Shown here piece by piece: positions 10,140 through 21,227 of a stretch of DNA of 64,000 nucleotides; positions within the stretch are counted from its first letter, which is position 1, and each line of letters begins with the position of its first letter. Source of the DNA: Plantago major. Its lineage: Eukaryota > Streptophyta > Magnoliopsida > Lamiales > Plantaginaceae. The notes beneath the pieces are model-generated. The model did not search any database. It saw only the letters and a program-made list of their open reading frames with translations, and was not told where the DNA came from. Where the stretch lies: the NCBI GenBank assembly GCA_026545765.1, contig CM048839.1:45182677-45246676 (forward strand), written 5' to 3'. The translations under genes and the position numbers were made by a program.

Positions 10140-10406
10140 ATGAAATAATGGAATTTAAAAAATAGAGCATTTTTTTTAAATATTTAATACTCCACCCATA
10201 TATTTAACAAGAAATTAACAGAAATTTAGATTTTCAATTATAATTTTTGATTCTACGGTTGAGCAAAGTTCGAATAGGGGGGCGAGAATTTTGTTCCATG
10301 ATGTTTTGCCAGGTTAAACGTGAGACTAATGGTTTAGAATTGATCTGTTCCAATTTGATTGAAGAAGATGGAGAAGAAATATTGGTTATCGTTGTTTTTT
10401 TTTTCT
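10140..10406. other. Tail of second AT-rich repeat copy and spacer
   Basis: 10140-10190 (GAAATAATGGAATTTAAAAA and onward) matches the end of the first AT-rich repeat copy at about 8655-8700. This shows where the CACTA-type element split it. The rest is an unannotated AT-rich spacer. Confidence 0.5.
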
Positions 10407-10620
10407 TTAATGATGAATTGATTTTGTTGGAGTTCGATTAGGGTTTTGAATTTATTGGAGATGACATATTGAGATTTTTTAATGATGAATTGATTCTGTT
10501 GGGGTTGATTTAGGGCTTGAAATTTAATTAGAGAAGACAAATTTAGTTTTTTTAATGATGAATTGATTTTGTTGGAGTTGTGTTAGGGCTTAGAATTAGA
10601 ATGAATAGAACATATTGGTT
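10407..10620 (+). repeat. Short tandem repeat, about 72 bp x 3
   Basis: AATGATGAATTGATT.TGTTGG.GTT recurs at about 10407, 10478 and 10550, each time followed by TTAGGG(T/C)TT and a diverged A/T-rich tail. It is a degenerate minisatellite with no coding support. Confidence 0.6.
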
Positions 10621-10997
10621 TTTTGTAATTAAAGTCTAATTTACATGCGTATCACAAATCGGTTCAATTTAACTTAAATTAAGTACTCAATTGCACAACT
10701 CTAATAGTTGTGCACTTATATATATAAATAAATACTAGCATTTATGTAACACACTACGTGTGTTAAGGGTTTTTATATAAACCAATGAATCTGTGATTGA
10801 AAAAAAAACAGAGAAAATATCGAAAAATAATAAATAAAAGCGAGAAACTTACTAGTTTATTTTTTTAAAGATGATGAAGCTTGGAAACTCCATGTATAGC
10901 TTCCGTGGTGGATCTTAATACTCCACCATGCAGCTTCCAAGGCGCATGGAAGAGCTTCCACCGTCCAAGATGACATATTTGGAAGCTGCTTTTTTCC
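10621..10997. other. AT-rich spacer left of the LINE
   Basis: No gene is supported. AGCTTCC/GGAAGC motifs repeat in both orientations at 10873-10990 and can form short hairpins. The stretch ends at the LINE target-site duplication. Confidence 0.4.
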
Positions 10998-11014
10998 GTA
11001 AGAAAGGTTCGTTT
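10998..11014. repeat. Target-site duplication of the LINE (left copy)
   Basis: GTAAGAAAGGTTCGTTT is identical to 17592-17608 at the other end. The last T bases merge with the LINE's poly(A), seen here as T. Confidence 0.85.
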
Positions 11015-11559
11015 TTTTTTTTTTTTGGAAGAATTAAAATTTATTACTCCACAGAACATAAGAAATGATCCGCCAAAGTACACCAGAAAAGTACAAGAAG
11101 AACCATTAAAATGCCTCAAATAAAACTAACAGCCAAACAAAGTAAAGTCCAGCAAAACAAGGAAAACACGATCACCCACACAAGAACGATCCAAGCCCAA
11201 CCGGAACCTCTATCTCAACAAAATTTCATATTAAACTCATGATACCCCTGTCGTCTAGCCTGTCGTAACACCAAAGTGTCACGCCAAGAAGTAGGGCGTG
11301 TACCAAGATGGAGGAATACCACCCTAGAGAGGAAGAAAGAAACGGATGATGATGTCCATCGAGGCAAACCAAAATAATCAAGAGATAGAGGGGTGGACCC
11401 AAACCAGATTGTGAGGAATAAATCATGCTTTCCAAGTCGCACATAGAGAACGCACCAGCATCTACACCAGGCTAACCAAAAACAAAAGAGAAAACAAAAA
11501 CGTGGATTGTAAACCCAGAGACAGACAGAAAATTAGCCGCCAAGCACAACACATAGGCA

Positions 11560-14500
11560 CCACTATCCAGCAGCTAAATCAAAAATCCTCTTGGGCACAG
11601 CTCCCAGTCAGTCAAATTATAACAGCTAGACACGCAGTTTTTTCCCTTCAACCAGAACCACAGATTAGGTTTGATTTTATCCACAATCTCAGCTGGCACA
11701 AACATCTTCCCTTGAAAATAAAACTCATTCCTTGCGATCCAGATAAACCAGATAGTCCCAGACCAGAAAATCTGTCAAATCTTTCGCAATTTCAAAGGAA
11801 CTGAAGCAGAAAACAGTCCATATTCTCTTCATTGTTACCACTCAAATCGATATCCCTCTCCAGCCACTTTCCCAATAGATTCCAGATCTCCATAGACCAC
11901 TTACATTTGCCGAAAAGATGGTCTGCGGATTCAACTAGACCCTCTGCACATATACGACACCAGGCATCGTCGTCATGCCAAATAACATTTCTCCGACGAA
12001 GATTTCCAAGAGTCAGAGCCCGATCCAATAGCACACGCCACAAGAAAGCATTGATCTTAAGCGGAACTAAATTATTCCAAACAGCCTCTGACCATTTTGG
12101 GCCTTCCTCCATGATCATAGAATTCGATAGCCTCCACTGTACATATCCAGAATTGGCTGTGTACTTCATTTCTGCAGAAAATTTCCATATCCATTTGTCC
12201 CTCACCTGAGAAAAAGACTCAGTTTTCAACAAAAGCACTTTAAGTTCATTAAGTAAATTATCTATACAAATAGCGATCTTCTCCACACACCATTGAACAC
12301 AACAGACTCGTTAATAAAACTCAACCGACCTCTGACAGACACACACTTATCCACTTCTAGATTGTATAACCGTTGATAGACATCCTTCAACTTCAGACCA
12401 CAACCTACCCATTCATCCTCCCAAAATCTAGTCCCCAACTCATCCCCAATTTTACGGACAAGGCCATCACGAAACCACCTACCACTCCCCACAAGACTCA
12501 CCAAATCCCGCCACCATGACGACCACAATTTATCCCTCTGTTTCCCATTTACCAAATCGTCCACACTGAGCATAAAATTCCCATATTTTGAAATTAACAC
12601 TTTTTCCCACAGAGACTTCCCCTCCCCTGACAACAGCTTCCACGCCCACTTGCCCAATAATGACACATTGAACACTTTCAAATCTTTAACACCTAAACCC
12701 CCCTATTTGTTTGCCCGACAGACAACCTCCCACCTAACCCAAGCAATTTTTCTCCTATCCTCCAGATTACTTCCCCACAGAAAATTTCTTTGAAGGCTAA
12801 TTAACAGTTTAAGAACTTTAGCTGGCAATTTGAAGAAAGAAAGAAAATAAGTAGGAAGAGATGATAGCACTGAATTCAAGAGTACAAGTCGACCACCGAA
12901 TGACAGATATTTATTCTCCCAAGCAGATAACCTACTCCTCATACTGTCCACCACTCTTTTCCAGGTATGTTTATCACATGCCTTTGCACCAATAGGCAAA
13001 CCTAAGTACGAAAAAGGCATCTCCTCAAGGTGACGATTAAGTGTTCAGCCCAGCCAATCGCACACTCCTGATCCACCCCAATAGTAAACAGACAACTTTT
13101 TCTAAAGTTCACCTTGAGTCCAGAATGCCATTCAAAGCACCGCAATACACTCTTCAATGTAGTAAGATTTTCTTCCACAGCTTCTCCAAAAAATAGAGAG
13201 TCATCCGCAAACTGTAAATGGGATATCTCCACCTTATCCTTTTCCACCTCACAAGGCCGAAATAGCTCACTACTACAAGCCTTCACCATCATCCGGCTTA
13301 ATCCCTCCGCCACAACAAGGAACGGAAAAGGGGATAACGGGTCCCCTTGACGAATACCTCTTTCCAGATGAAAATTATTCGTCGAGCTACCATTGACCAT
13401 AATTGATGCCTCAGCAGTCGGAATACACTCATTAATCCACTGACGCCATTTGCGACCGAAACCCATGCTCTCAAGCATTCCCAGAAGAAAATCCCAGCTG
13501 ACGGAGTCATATGCTTTCTCAAAGTCTACTTTGAGTAGAAAGGCTCTTCTTTTTCTTTCTCGCCTCATCAATTACCTCGTTTGCCACGACCACTCCATCA
13601 AGAACGTTTCTGTCTCCAATAAATGCAGATTGATACCAAGAAATGACCTCTTCCAAAACCTTAGACATCCTGTTTGCAAGGACCTTCGACACCACTTTGT
13701 ATATACTTCCAATCAACGAAATCAGACGAAATTCCTCGATGGAAGTAGGGTTCCTAGTCTTCGGAATCAAAGTTATAAATGAAGTGTTCAGTCCCCTTAC
13801 CAACTTCGAATTTTCATGAAAATCTTGAAACAACTTCACAAAATCAGACTTCAATAGCTCCCAAAACTCTCGGAAGAAATGAAAATTGTATCCATCTGGA
13901 CCCGGACATTTGTCTACACCACAGTCCCAAACAGCCTGCCTAATCTCGTCTTCTTCAAACCTTTTTTCCAGAAATTCACAACTTTCAGAACTCAGTTTAC
14001 TTCCATTTATACCAGTCGGCCAGCCCTTCTTCTGTACAGTACCCTTTTTAAACAACTCCTGAAAATACTCTCTGATTCCATCCTTCAACTCTGCTGCACC
14101 TTCCCTCCACCGTCCTTTAATTCTCAACCCACGCATCAACTTTTGACGGCCTTTCTTTGCCACACTCATGTGAAAGAACTTGGAGTTTGTATCTCCTTCT
14201 TTCAACCATTTATTTCTAGCCTGTTGAAATCGAATGTTGTCTTTGATTTCCAATAATTTATTCATGTCTCCCCAAACCAATTTCTGCTCCTCAATTTCTT
14301 CTTCCAACAGCTGCGACGACTCAGCTTTCCTATCCAGTTCACATATTTTTCCAGCCTTCTCTTCAATCTGTTTTTCCAGCCTGCCAAAATTGTCACTATG
14401 CCACACTTTTATTTTCTCCTTTACTAACTTCAACTTTTCTTTGAGCACAAACCCACTCCACCCTTTTATTTGACTATCCTGCCATTTCTTTTCCACAATC

Positions 14501-15273
14501 TCCCGAAAGCCTTTCTCTTTAATCCAGAAATTCAAGAATTTAAATGGTTTAGGTCCCCATTCTTGACTGTCTTCCTTCAATAGAATCGCCGTATGATCCG
14601 AGATTTTCCTTTTTAACCAATATTGCACTAAGTTTGGCCACTTCTCTATCCATTGTTCGGATAACAGAAATCTATCCAGTCGACTAACACAACTTCCATT
14701 ACTCATGTACCATGTAAATTTCCGACGCTCCAAAGGTAAGTCGATTAAGCCCATACTCTCAATGAAACCATTAAAATCCCTCATCTCCACCTCCCTATTC
14801 ACCTTTCCAATGCCTCTTCTTTCATCCATACTAAGAACCACGTTCAAATCACCACAAATACACCAACACTCTTCTCCCTTCCCTCTCATCTTTTCCTCCA
14901 AAACTTTCCACATTTCTCGTTTTCCTCCACCACTACAAGGGGCGTAAACATTTACAATGTTTATCAACGTACCATTCCAAAAGCCCATAATACCCAGTAG
15001 GCCTTTTTCTCCCCATAATTCTGTCTTATGGAATACTGCCTTATCCCAAACACAACACAAACCCCCGGACCTACCTTCCGCCCTACTAAACACCCAATCA
15101 CACTCATCACTCCCCCACAAAATCGACGCAAGCCGCGCATCCACATGATCAAGTTTTGTCTCCTGCAAACAAATCAAATTCGCTTTCTCCTTTGACACCA
15201 AATCACAAACAATACTCCTTTTTACCCTTGCACCCAATCCCCTCACATTAAAACTGATTATCCTCATTGACAA
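11560..15273 (-). pseudogene. LINE ORF2: endonuclease-reverse transcriptase, broken
   Basis: ORF2 starts at 15273. The apurinic-type endonuclease domain comes first (about 15270-14600; IISFNVRGLGARVKRS, LICLQETK, GDLNVVLS, SDHTAIL). The reverse transcriptase follows at about 13900-12900 (GPDGYNFHFF, LIPK, KVDFEKAYDSVSW, RQGDPLSPFPF). Its catalytic motif is FADDSLFFG, with Phe in place of the usual Tyr, as is common in plant L1. A thumb/linker and a zf-RVT domain follow (about 12200-11840; LPLKINAFLWRVLLDRALT-like, C.IC...E...HLF..C). Translation is interrupted by a frameshift in an A-rich run near 13560, a frameshift near 13030, a TAG at 12700-12702 and a frameshift near 12250. ORF2 nicks DNA and copies LINE RNA; this copy cannot do so. 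Confidence 0.85.
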
Positions 15274-17577
15274 CCGATGTCATCTCCTTATCCACACACG
15301 AACCTGAACCAATCTTCCTACCCTGATCTCGTAGCTCCCAAGTTACAAATTGCTCCAAAGTCGCCTCTTTATCCAGAGTACCCAACAAACCCATGTTATT
15401 CCCCAACTCCCATAGCGCTTGTGCTTCCTCTTCAGCTTTTCTCTTTAGTATCAACCTGTTACACGCACCTATTTCACTATCAGGTGGACCTTCCTTGCAT
15501 CGCATCTCCCTTGACAATTTCGCCATCGAATCCGACGGTTTCGGTTTTCTTCCTCGTGTCAGAGTACGACTTATACCAGAAACACCATCCTTCACACCCT
15601 CACTCGTGATCACCCTATTCTGCTGCTGTAACGTTGGAGCCGCAGCTTTGCTTTCAGCCGTGAGAAGAATATCACAAATCTTTTTGTTTTTGACTTTCCT
15701 AGTTTTGATAGCTAAAGGATAATTATTGATTATGAGTGGGTATAAATTAAATGGGTCCTCTGAGTCTACAGTAGTGATAATATCGCTTTCCTAGTTTTGA
15801 TAGCTGAAGGATAATTATTTTGCGAAATGGATTTCCTGCTACGCTCCTCATAAACACGCTCACCCTCGCTTTCCTTACCCATTTCGCTTCTCTCAGTACT
15901 TGGATTAGGCCCAATGAAATTATCCAAATCAACAAGTGGCTCTTTACCCAAAACCCCATTGTTGTGGGCCAAATCAACATCAAGTTGTCCATCCGGAAAT
16001 TCCTCTCCAAAACACTTTGTCAAACACTTTTCATTACTTATTTCTGGTCCATCTTCCAACCTTATATCCTGATCAACTCGGGAATTACCCACCTCATTAA
16101 TATTTCCTTGTAAACCTAATTTCTCCATTGATGGCTCATCATTTTCCACAGCAATTCGCGTCGAGTCCCCACACGGGATATTCAATACGTCATTAAGATT
16201 CTGTTTCTCACCAAACTCTGTCTCTTCACCGGCCAAAGACTCTTCGACTTCCTCGTCGATTTCCTCATCGGAAACATCATCCTCCGACATCGACTCTTCC
16301 GCCTCTGACGACGAATCAGAATCTCCACAACACCTAAAACTCTCTATTTTCTGACATGAACATTCTTCAATGACTCTCAAGGTATATATCTTTTCCCAGA
16401 TTTTAATTGAGACTGATCTTCTTAGATTTTCCATAATAGGCGTCTCCAAAAGAACTCGTCCGAACTGGAGATTTGTCCTTGTGGTCGTATCCTTATCAAT
16501 CTTCACAGCCTTCCCAAACTGGTTGCTAATTCTCTGAAAGAATTGATCACTCCATGCATGCAGTGGCACACCGTAGATAGATATCCACGTACTTCTTCTA
16601 CCATTGATATCAGCTTCATTCCACCTCCGTATACTATAGAAACATAACTTTAACCACCCACGATCTTCCTCCAGAATTCTTCCCCGTTCTTCTGTTGATT
16701 CAGAGTCTAGAACCCATGTATCTTTCGCCAATTGTTTTACCTTTGTGTGAATATAACCTCGTGCCACTAGAAACTCTTTGATCTCCTCTTGTGTAAACTC
16801 CTTGATTGTAATGCCAATCAAGCTTTTTTTTGCCCAAGCAATGTTTTCTTTATCCGGAATAACCATGGCCACCCTCCCATCCGGCCTCTGTTGAAGATTC
16901 TGTACCTTCACCATACGCTCATCAATTGCAGAAGTTGAGGCTCCAGCTTTCTCCTCAGCATTTGGTTCCACCTGATCCTGTACTATCTGCTTGTTTTTTG
17001 CAATGTGCAAATAACTCCAACCATCCACTCGCCTTTGATTGTTCTTAATTATATGACCACTGGGTCCAACACTTCCAATCTTAACCCCAACTGTTCTATC
17101 AAACCTTGCAATAATAGCCAAAAGCTGCACATTTCCAATCCACAATCCTTTTACAATTTTCAGAATTGCCTCAATGTTTTCCTCACTGCTGAAACGAACA
17201 AAAGCAAACTTTTTCCCCTCCTTATTTCTTTTGTTTGGTATAAACACATCTCGGACCTCCCCTACTTTCTTTAGACTCTCCTTCAAATGACTACTGTTCC
17301 AATTCTCCGGAAAGTTCGACACATATAGAGACGAAGAATTTCTTGTAACCTCACGAACCCACCTTTCTTTAATAGTAGAATTCCTCCTGCCGCCAGTTGC
17401 CGCCAAGGACCTACCTGAACCAGTTCTACCGGGAAACCTATGAGGTTCTATGGGAAATGTACGAAAAGAAGAAGGGTAGGCTTTTTGGCTATGGAGCTGA
17501 AAGTTTTGTGGCCGGTGAGCGGCCGGTGCCCTATGGAAGGTTCTACGGTTGCTCTCAAAGTTTCTCACTCTAAACAT
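15248..17577 (-). pseudogene. LINE ORF1: RRM-containing RNA-binding protein, split
   Basis: ORF1 starts at 17577. An RRM domain lies at about residues 80-155 (SSLYVSNFPENWNSS as RNP2, KKFAFVRFSSEE as RNP1). A DUF4283-like region and an acidic Ser/Glu-rich segment follow. The first reading frame ends at 15766 after 603 codons. The natural C-terminal part continues in another frame (about 15700-15248; contains RGRKPKPSDSMAKLSREMR, IGACNRLILKRKAEEEA, ALWELGNNMGLLG). The two are separated by a 92-bp duplication/insertion flanked by 34-bp direct repeats. ORF1 proteins bind LINE RNA. Its end overlaps the ORF2 start at 15273, so the two ORFs are closely coupled. Confidence 0.8.
15695..15820. repeat. 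34-bp direct repeat flanking an insertion in LINE ORF1
   Basis: CTTTCCTAGTTTTGATAGCT is followed by (A/G)AAGGATAATTATT at 15695-15728 and again at 15787-15820, with one mismatch. The 92-bp offset is not a multiple of three, which explains the loss of frame. The 58 bp in between are unrelated to the rest of ORF1. Confidence 0.8.
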
Positions 17578-17591
17578 TTTTTGTTAAAACT

Positions 17592-17608
17592 GTAAGAAAG
17601 GTTCGTTT
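17592..17608. repeat. Target-site duplication of the LINE (right copy)
   Basis: This is an exact copy of 10998-11014. It marks the 5' end of the minus-strand LINE. Confidence 0.85.
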
Positions 17609-17636
17609 ATTTTCTTTTCTTGTTTTAAAAGAGTTC

Positions 17637-17664
17637 CTAGTACTAACCCGTGGCGATGCCACGG
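17637..17664 (-). other. Helitron-like 3' end (hairpin and CTAG)
   Basis: On the minus strand a perfect 7-bp hairpin (CCGTGGC, loop ATC, GCCACGG; 17664-17648) is followed by 7 nt and CTAG (17640-17637). This fits a Helitron 3' terminus, but the next base is G rather than the expected T. Read on the plus strand it could equally be a Helitron 5' end starting TC. The other end was not found. Confidence 0.3.
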
Positions 17665-17952
17665 TATTGTTTACTTTTTTTATAATAAATAGAAAGGGAA
17701 TAATAAAATAAATTGATCGATAAAATAAGTTAGTCAAATTTATGTGAAGAACGTTGATCATGGTGTCGGACGGTAGTTCTTCTTTATTCAATATTATATC
17801 ATTGCGTGTTTATTTATGTTAAATATAGAAACTACAAAAATGGCATCCTATTGTACCCGACCTGTTAATAATTAGTAACAGGTATATGCTTTTTAAAAAA
17901 TTGTAACCCTCAAATGGAAGCAAAATAAAATACAAAAATATACAACACAATC
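17665..17952. other. AT-rich spacer
   Basis: No gene, RNA or element end could be supported here. Confidence 0.4.
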
Positions 17953-18185
17953 AATATGGTTGTTCCCAACAACCCCCGCGGTGGTATGTGGTCACCCCAC
18001 TACACAAAAAAAAAAAAAAAAAAATTACAAACATAATTTCACATGTTACGGTAGTTAATTTCAATCCACAGGTTCCTAACAACCCCGCGGTGTTATTCGT
18101 CACTCTACCAAAAAGACACAAAAATTATTATTCTACAAACATAATTTGACATGGTACGGTGTTTTTTTTTCCACAACCCCCCTCC
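17953..18185 (+). repeat. Tandem duplication, about 118-bp unit
   Basis: Two copies begin GTTCC(C/T)AACAACCCC-CGCGGTG (17953 and about 18072). Both continue through a GTCAC motif, an A-rich run, ACAAACATAATTT(C/G)ACATG and TACGGT. They are diverged and non-coding. Confidence 0.6.
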
Positions 18186-18195
18186 GGGCCCATTA

Positions 18196-18450
18196 TAGAT
18201 GAAGAAAGTAGAAAAGAAGAGAGAAGAGAGTATTTGCGGACGATCCCCATGGGTGATGGAGATCAAGAAAGTACAGAGAAGATCGGAGACATTTTCCCCG
18301 CCTATAGAGTATTCAGTTGATCCCCCCCCCCCCCCCCCGGCTCGTTATGGGGATCAAGAAAGTAGAGAAGACCGAAGAGAGTTTCCCTACCTAGGGAGTA
18401 TCAGAGCCCCCAGGTCCGTTATGGATCAAGAAAGTAGAGAGAAAATCGAA
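18196..18450 (+). repeat. GA-rich degenerate minisatellite
   Basis: GATCAAGAAAGTA(G/C)AGAGAA and GAGAGT motifs recur at about 18196, 18262, 18352 and 18426, with C-rich runs between them, including 16 C at 18321-18336. The open frame across it is a consequence of the repeat. Confidence 0.55.
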
Positions 18451-19227
18451 GAGAGTATATGCAGACTCCCCCTCCCCCTCCAACCCCCCGATGGAAAAAA
18501 TGTAGTTCTTACTAACTTAATCATACAATGTTGCAGTCGGGTCTTGTAACAAATGTATGGAACGGGTTCGAGTATATACCAGACCGGACCTGAACATCAT
18601 TATTTTGAAGGGGTTGAATTCGGGTTCCTATCTGGATTTATGCCTATTAAGAAAATTCATATTCAACAGTAAATCATAGAAATCTAAAGGTATAAAATAT
18701 ATTAAGCTTCATTAAACAATGTAATATTGATTACTTGAGTCCGATCAAATAAAGAAACGTAGAGAGTTAACAAAACTTAAATTCTACATTGCCATTTAAA
18801 ATAGAGTTCTTTTTACATTAATTTTGTATTAGAAAATGTCCTAGTAATCAGATAGCGCTCCAAGTATCATTTATGCATATGCGGATCATGCGTGCTTCAA
18901 AGTAAACCATCAACTTTAAATTATAGTAGAAAAATATATGAAATGCCCAGGATAACTGAAAGTGCACAAATGATATGGTCGTATGGATATATATGAGGCT
19001 AATCAAAATAACAGTATTCCATATTTTAGTCTGTCCAGAATGTTCGATGCTAAACTATTTAAAATGAGTCTCATTTGAAAGCTTGATTCTACGTTAATTA
19101 TTTATAATGTGTTTTAATGAGTCGCTTTTAATTTTTAAATACTGGAAATGAATTTTTTGAATTTCAAAACTGGGGGCATCATTAGTATATAAATGAATTT
19201 TAGTTTTGCTTTCACTTTGTAATGAAA
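18451..19227. other. AT-rich intergenic spacer
   Basis: No gene or recognisable element was seen. Confidence 0.4.
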
Positions 19228-19507
19228 TGTAACGACCCAATTACTAATCGATTGAGTCCCAATTCTTTAGGCCGGCGCAGTTACTCATGGAAAGCTCTCC
19301 GGGTGATAGTCTGGCCCTACTATACCAACACGTGTCCTTGTCCGCACACTTTGTCCTCGCTCGTACGTGAACATAAAGACTTTCCATGGTCATCCATCTA
19401 AGACTGCTCTTAAAAAAGCACACTTAACTTTGAAATTCTTATGGATGATTTATGAAAAGAAAAGTACACCTACCTTCCTAGTAATATAATTACATAAATT
19501 CTCACAT
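19228..19507 (-). repeat. Cassandra-like LTR remnant with 5S rDNA-derived sequence
   Basis: On the minus strand, 19447-19376 resembles the central and 3' part of plant 5S rRNA: AAAGTTAAGTGTGCTTTTTT for the A-box region (5S: AGTTAAGCGTGCTTGGGC) and GATGGATGACCATGGAAAGTC for the C-box region (5S: GATGGGTGACCTCCCGGGAAGTC). The block ends GGGTCGTTACA at 19228 and may begin TGTGAG near 19507, giving about 280 bp with TG...CA ends. Cassandra elements are terminal-repeat retrotransposons in miniature whose LTRs carry 5S sequence. No primer binding site follows, so this is a solo or 3' LTR. It is too diverged to be a 5S gene. Confidence 0.5.
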
Positions 19508-20149
19508 ATTGCATCTAACTAAAGTAACGTCTATGTTGAACTTGGCACGCCAAACTACAATTCTTCTATATTCATAAATGAAGTGAAAATAATTTAAAAT
19601 CACAGAGTGAAAATAAAAGCATAAAACCGGAATAAAAGTTAAACCTTAGAGATCTCTATAAACATTTCAAGTATAATCAAAGCTCGTATACTCACATGTA
19701 TTTTATTTACTACTAAGTCGCAAGGTACTTTAGCCACATTTCATCAATGATAACACCAATTCAACTAATTTACGTGATGGTTAAGAACGAACACGTGCTC
19801 AGGGTTATTCTTCCTTATCCCAGTCGTGCAGTGTAAAATTTGACTCCTCAGTTTTCCGCATCAACCTCTACCTATTAAGAATCACAAATAAATGATGTTC
19901 CTCGTATCCAAGTCAAACATGTCCCGAATAATATTTTACAACCACACCAACCCCATCTGATGGAGCTTATTGTCAAAAATAGAAACATCAAATTTATCTT
20001 GATCCATATCAAATAAAAAAAATAACAACGCAAGGAGAATATGCATATTGTTGCATTTAAGTACACAATTATAGTAGTTAATATTGTTGTTAGTCGACTT
20101 TATGAAAACATGTGAGCCATAAAGCCGAATTTTTTTAGATGAATTCATC
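19508..20149. other. AT-rich intergenic spacer
   Basis: No gene or element boundary could be supported. Confidence 0.4.
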
Positions 20150-20310
20150 ATGGCACGACAAATTTAAATATATGTGCAAAATATTTTTCGGAGTTTTGTA
20201 TATTAATTTATATGAGATTTAATAAAAACTATATAATGCAACCAATATATACAAAAATAAACAATGAAAGATATATTGGCTGAAAATGCAACTAATTCCA
20301 TAATTTTTTT
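20150..20310 (-). repeat. Third copy of the AT-rich repeat, inverted
   Basis: The reverse complement matches the repeats at 8396 and 8700, including TATGGAATTAGTTGCATTTT, AGTTTTTATTAAATCTCATA and CGAAAAATATTTTG. It ends just short of the G2 LTR at 20329, so G2 inserted beside or inside this repeat. Confidence 0.65.
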
Positions 20311-20328
20311 GTGATGATGCTATGATAT

Positions 20329-21224
20329 TGTTGATACGGACATGTGTCCAATCCGTTAAGGGCGCCATAGAGCGTGTCCTAAAGCGCATCAAGGCTGAGA
20401 TAGCCTATTCATTGCTAGTCCGACCTTCGAATGGTCCGACATAAAGGAAACCATCTCAGGTCAACTAGTATTTACAAGTCAGCACGCCATTCCAGCTAGG
20501 TCCGACCAAGCTAGATGGATGACTTCCGAACCTGACAAAAGGTCACATGGTCCTTCCATGTACCACAAACTGTCAGTCCTAAGATGCTAAACGGACCGGA
20601 CAAGAGAATCTCGGACGCCACCATCGCAGTAAGACCAAACGTATATAACAGAACCAATGAGATATTTCCGTGGAACTCTAGGTCCGGACACCTTGAGTTG
20701 CCTAAGGCCAGATCAACCAAGCATACAGATCTGTCCGAGGAACTTACACGGACACAACATGCGGAACAGTACTCTCAGAGGGAAAGGTCCAAACTACCCT
20801 CCCAGGCCCATTGATTAGTATTGGATTACTATTCACTAATGGGCTAGGGCCAAAGGTAGCATTGGTGTCCAAATCTGAAGCATACACTTGGCATCATCTT
20901 GTGGGCAATCTCATAAGATACGATAACTATAAGTATAGCACAAGGGCCAAGACCTTAAGGTAGGTCACAATTCCTAAGTCGACTCCTAAGTCATAATTCC
21001 TCAAAACTATTACATTGAGAGCTTCCAACTCTCTCTTGAGTAAAGTCTCTTACCGGATTGACATAAGCAATCCGGGTAACCCATTGTAACCCCCCCCCCC
21101 CAACTTAGTCCTTTCAGGTACTCAAGCTCGGACCAGTCTTGCTTCGGACTTCAAGTAGGAGGCGGATCCTAGATTAGGTTACTTGTAATAGTTTAGTTAG
21201 TGTTCGAGGTTTTACCCCTCAACA
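20329..21224 (+). repeat. 5' LTR of G2 (896 bp)
   Basis: It begins TGTTGATACGG and ends CCCCTCAACA, the same inverted termini as the G1 LTR. The PBS follows three bases later. A weak TATA-like stretch (ACTATAAGTATAG) lies near 20928. Confidence 0.85.
21053..21101 (+). other. Perfect hairpin plus poly-C run in G2 LTR
   Basis: Arms CCGGATTG (21053-21060) and CAATCCGG (21068-21075) pair around a 7-nt loop, and 12 C follow at 21090-21101. Compared with G1 (CCGGTTTG/CAAACCGG), one T-A pair has become A-T on both sides. Confidence 0.65.
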
Positions 21225-21227
21225 TTT

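Larger units (their letters stand above)
11012..17591 (-). mobile_element. L1-type LINE, nearly full length
   Basis: The non-LTR retrotransposon is about 6.6 kb and lies on the minus strand. It carries ORF1 (RRM protein), ORF2 (endonuclease, reverse transcriptase, zinc-knuckle-like zf-RVT), a 3' UTR and a 15-nt poly(A) tail (T at 11012-11026). It is flanked by a perfect 17-bp target-site duplication. The body starts only 14 bp before the ORF1 ATG, so the 5' UTR is very short or slightly truncated. Both ORFs are damaged: ORF1 by a small duplication or insertion, ORF2 by about three frameshifts and one stop codon. The perfect target duplication suggests that insertion is not ancient. Confidence 0.9.

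Noticed and set aside
10407-10620. Tandem repeats as a CRISPR-like array
   Set aside because: The units are contiguous and degenerate without unique spacers, and the window is plant nuclear DNA.
10865-11119. An 84-codon minus-strand frame
   Set aside because: It crosses the LINE poly(A) tail and target-site duplication, so it cannot be an ancestral coding unit.
18199-18549. A 116-codon open frame over the GA-rich repeat
   Set aside because: It follows the minisatellite units, has a low-complexity composition and no recognisable domain.
19376-19447. A 5S rRNA gene
   Set aside because: Only part of 5S is recognisable, with many differences and no T-run terminator at the right place. It sits in an LTR-like block, so it is treated as element-derived.
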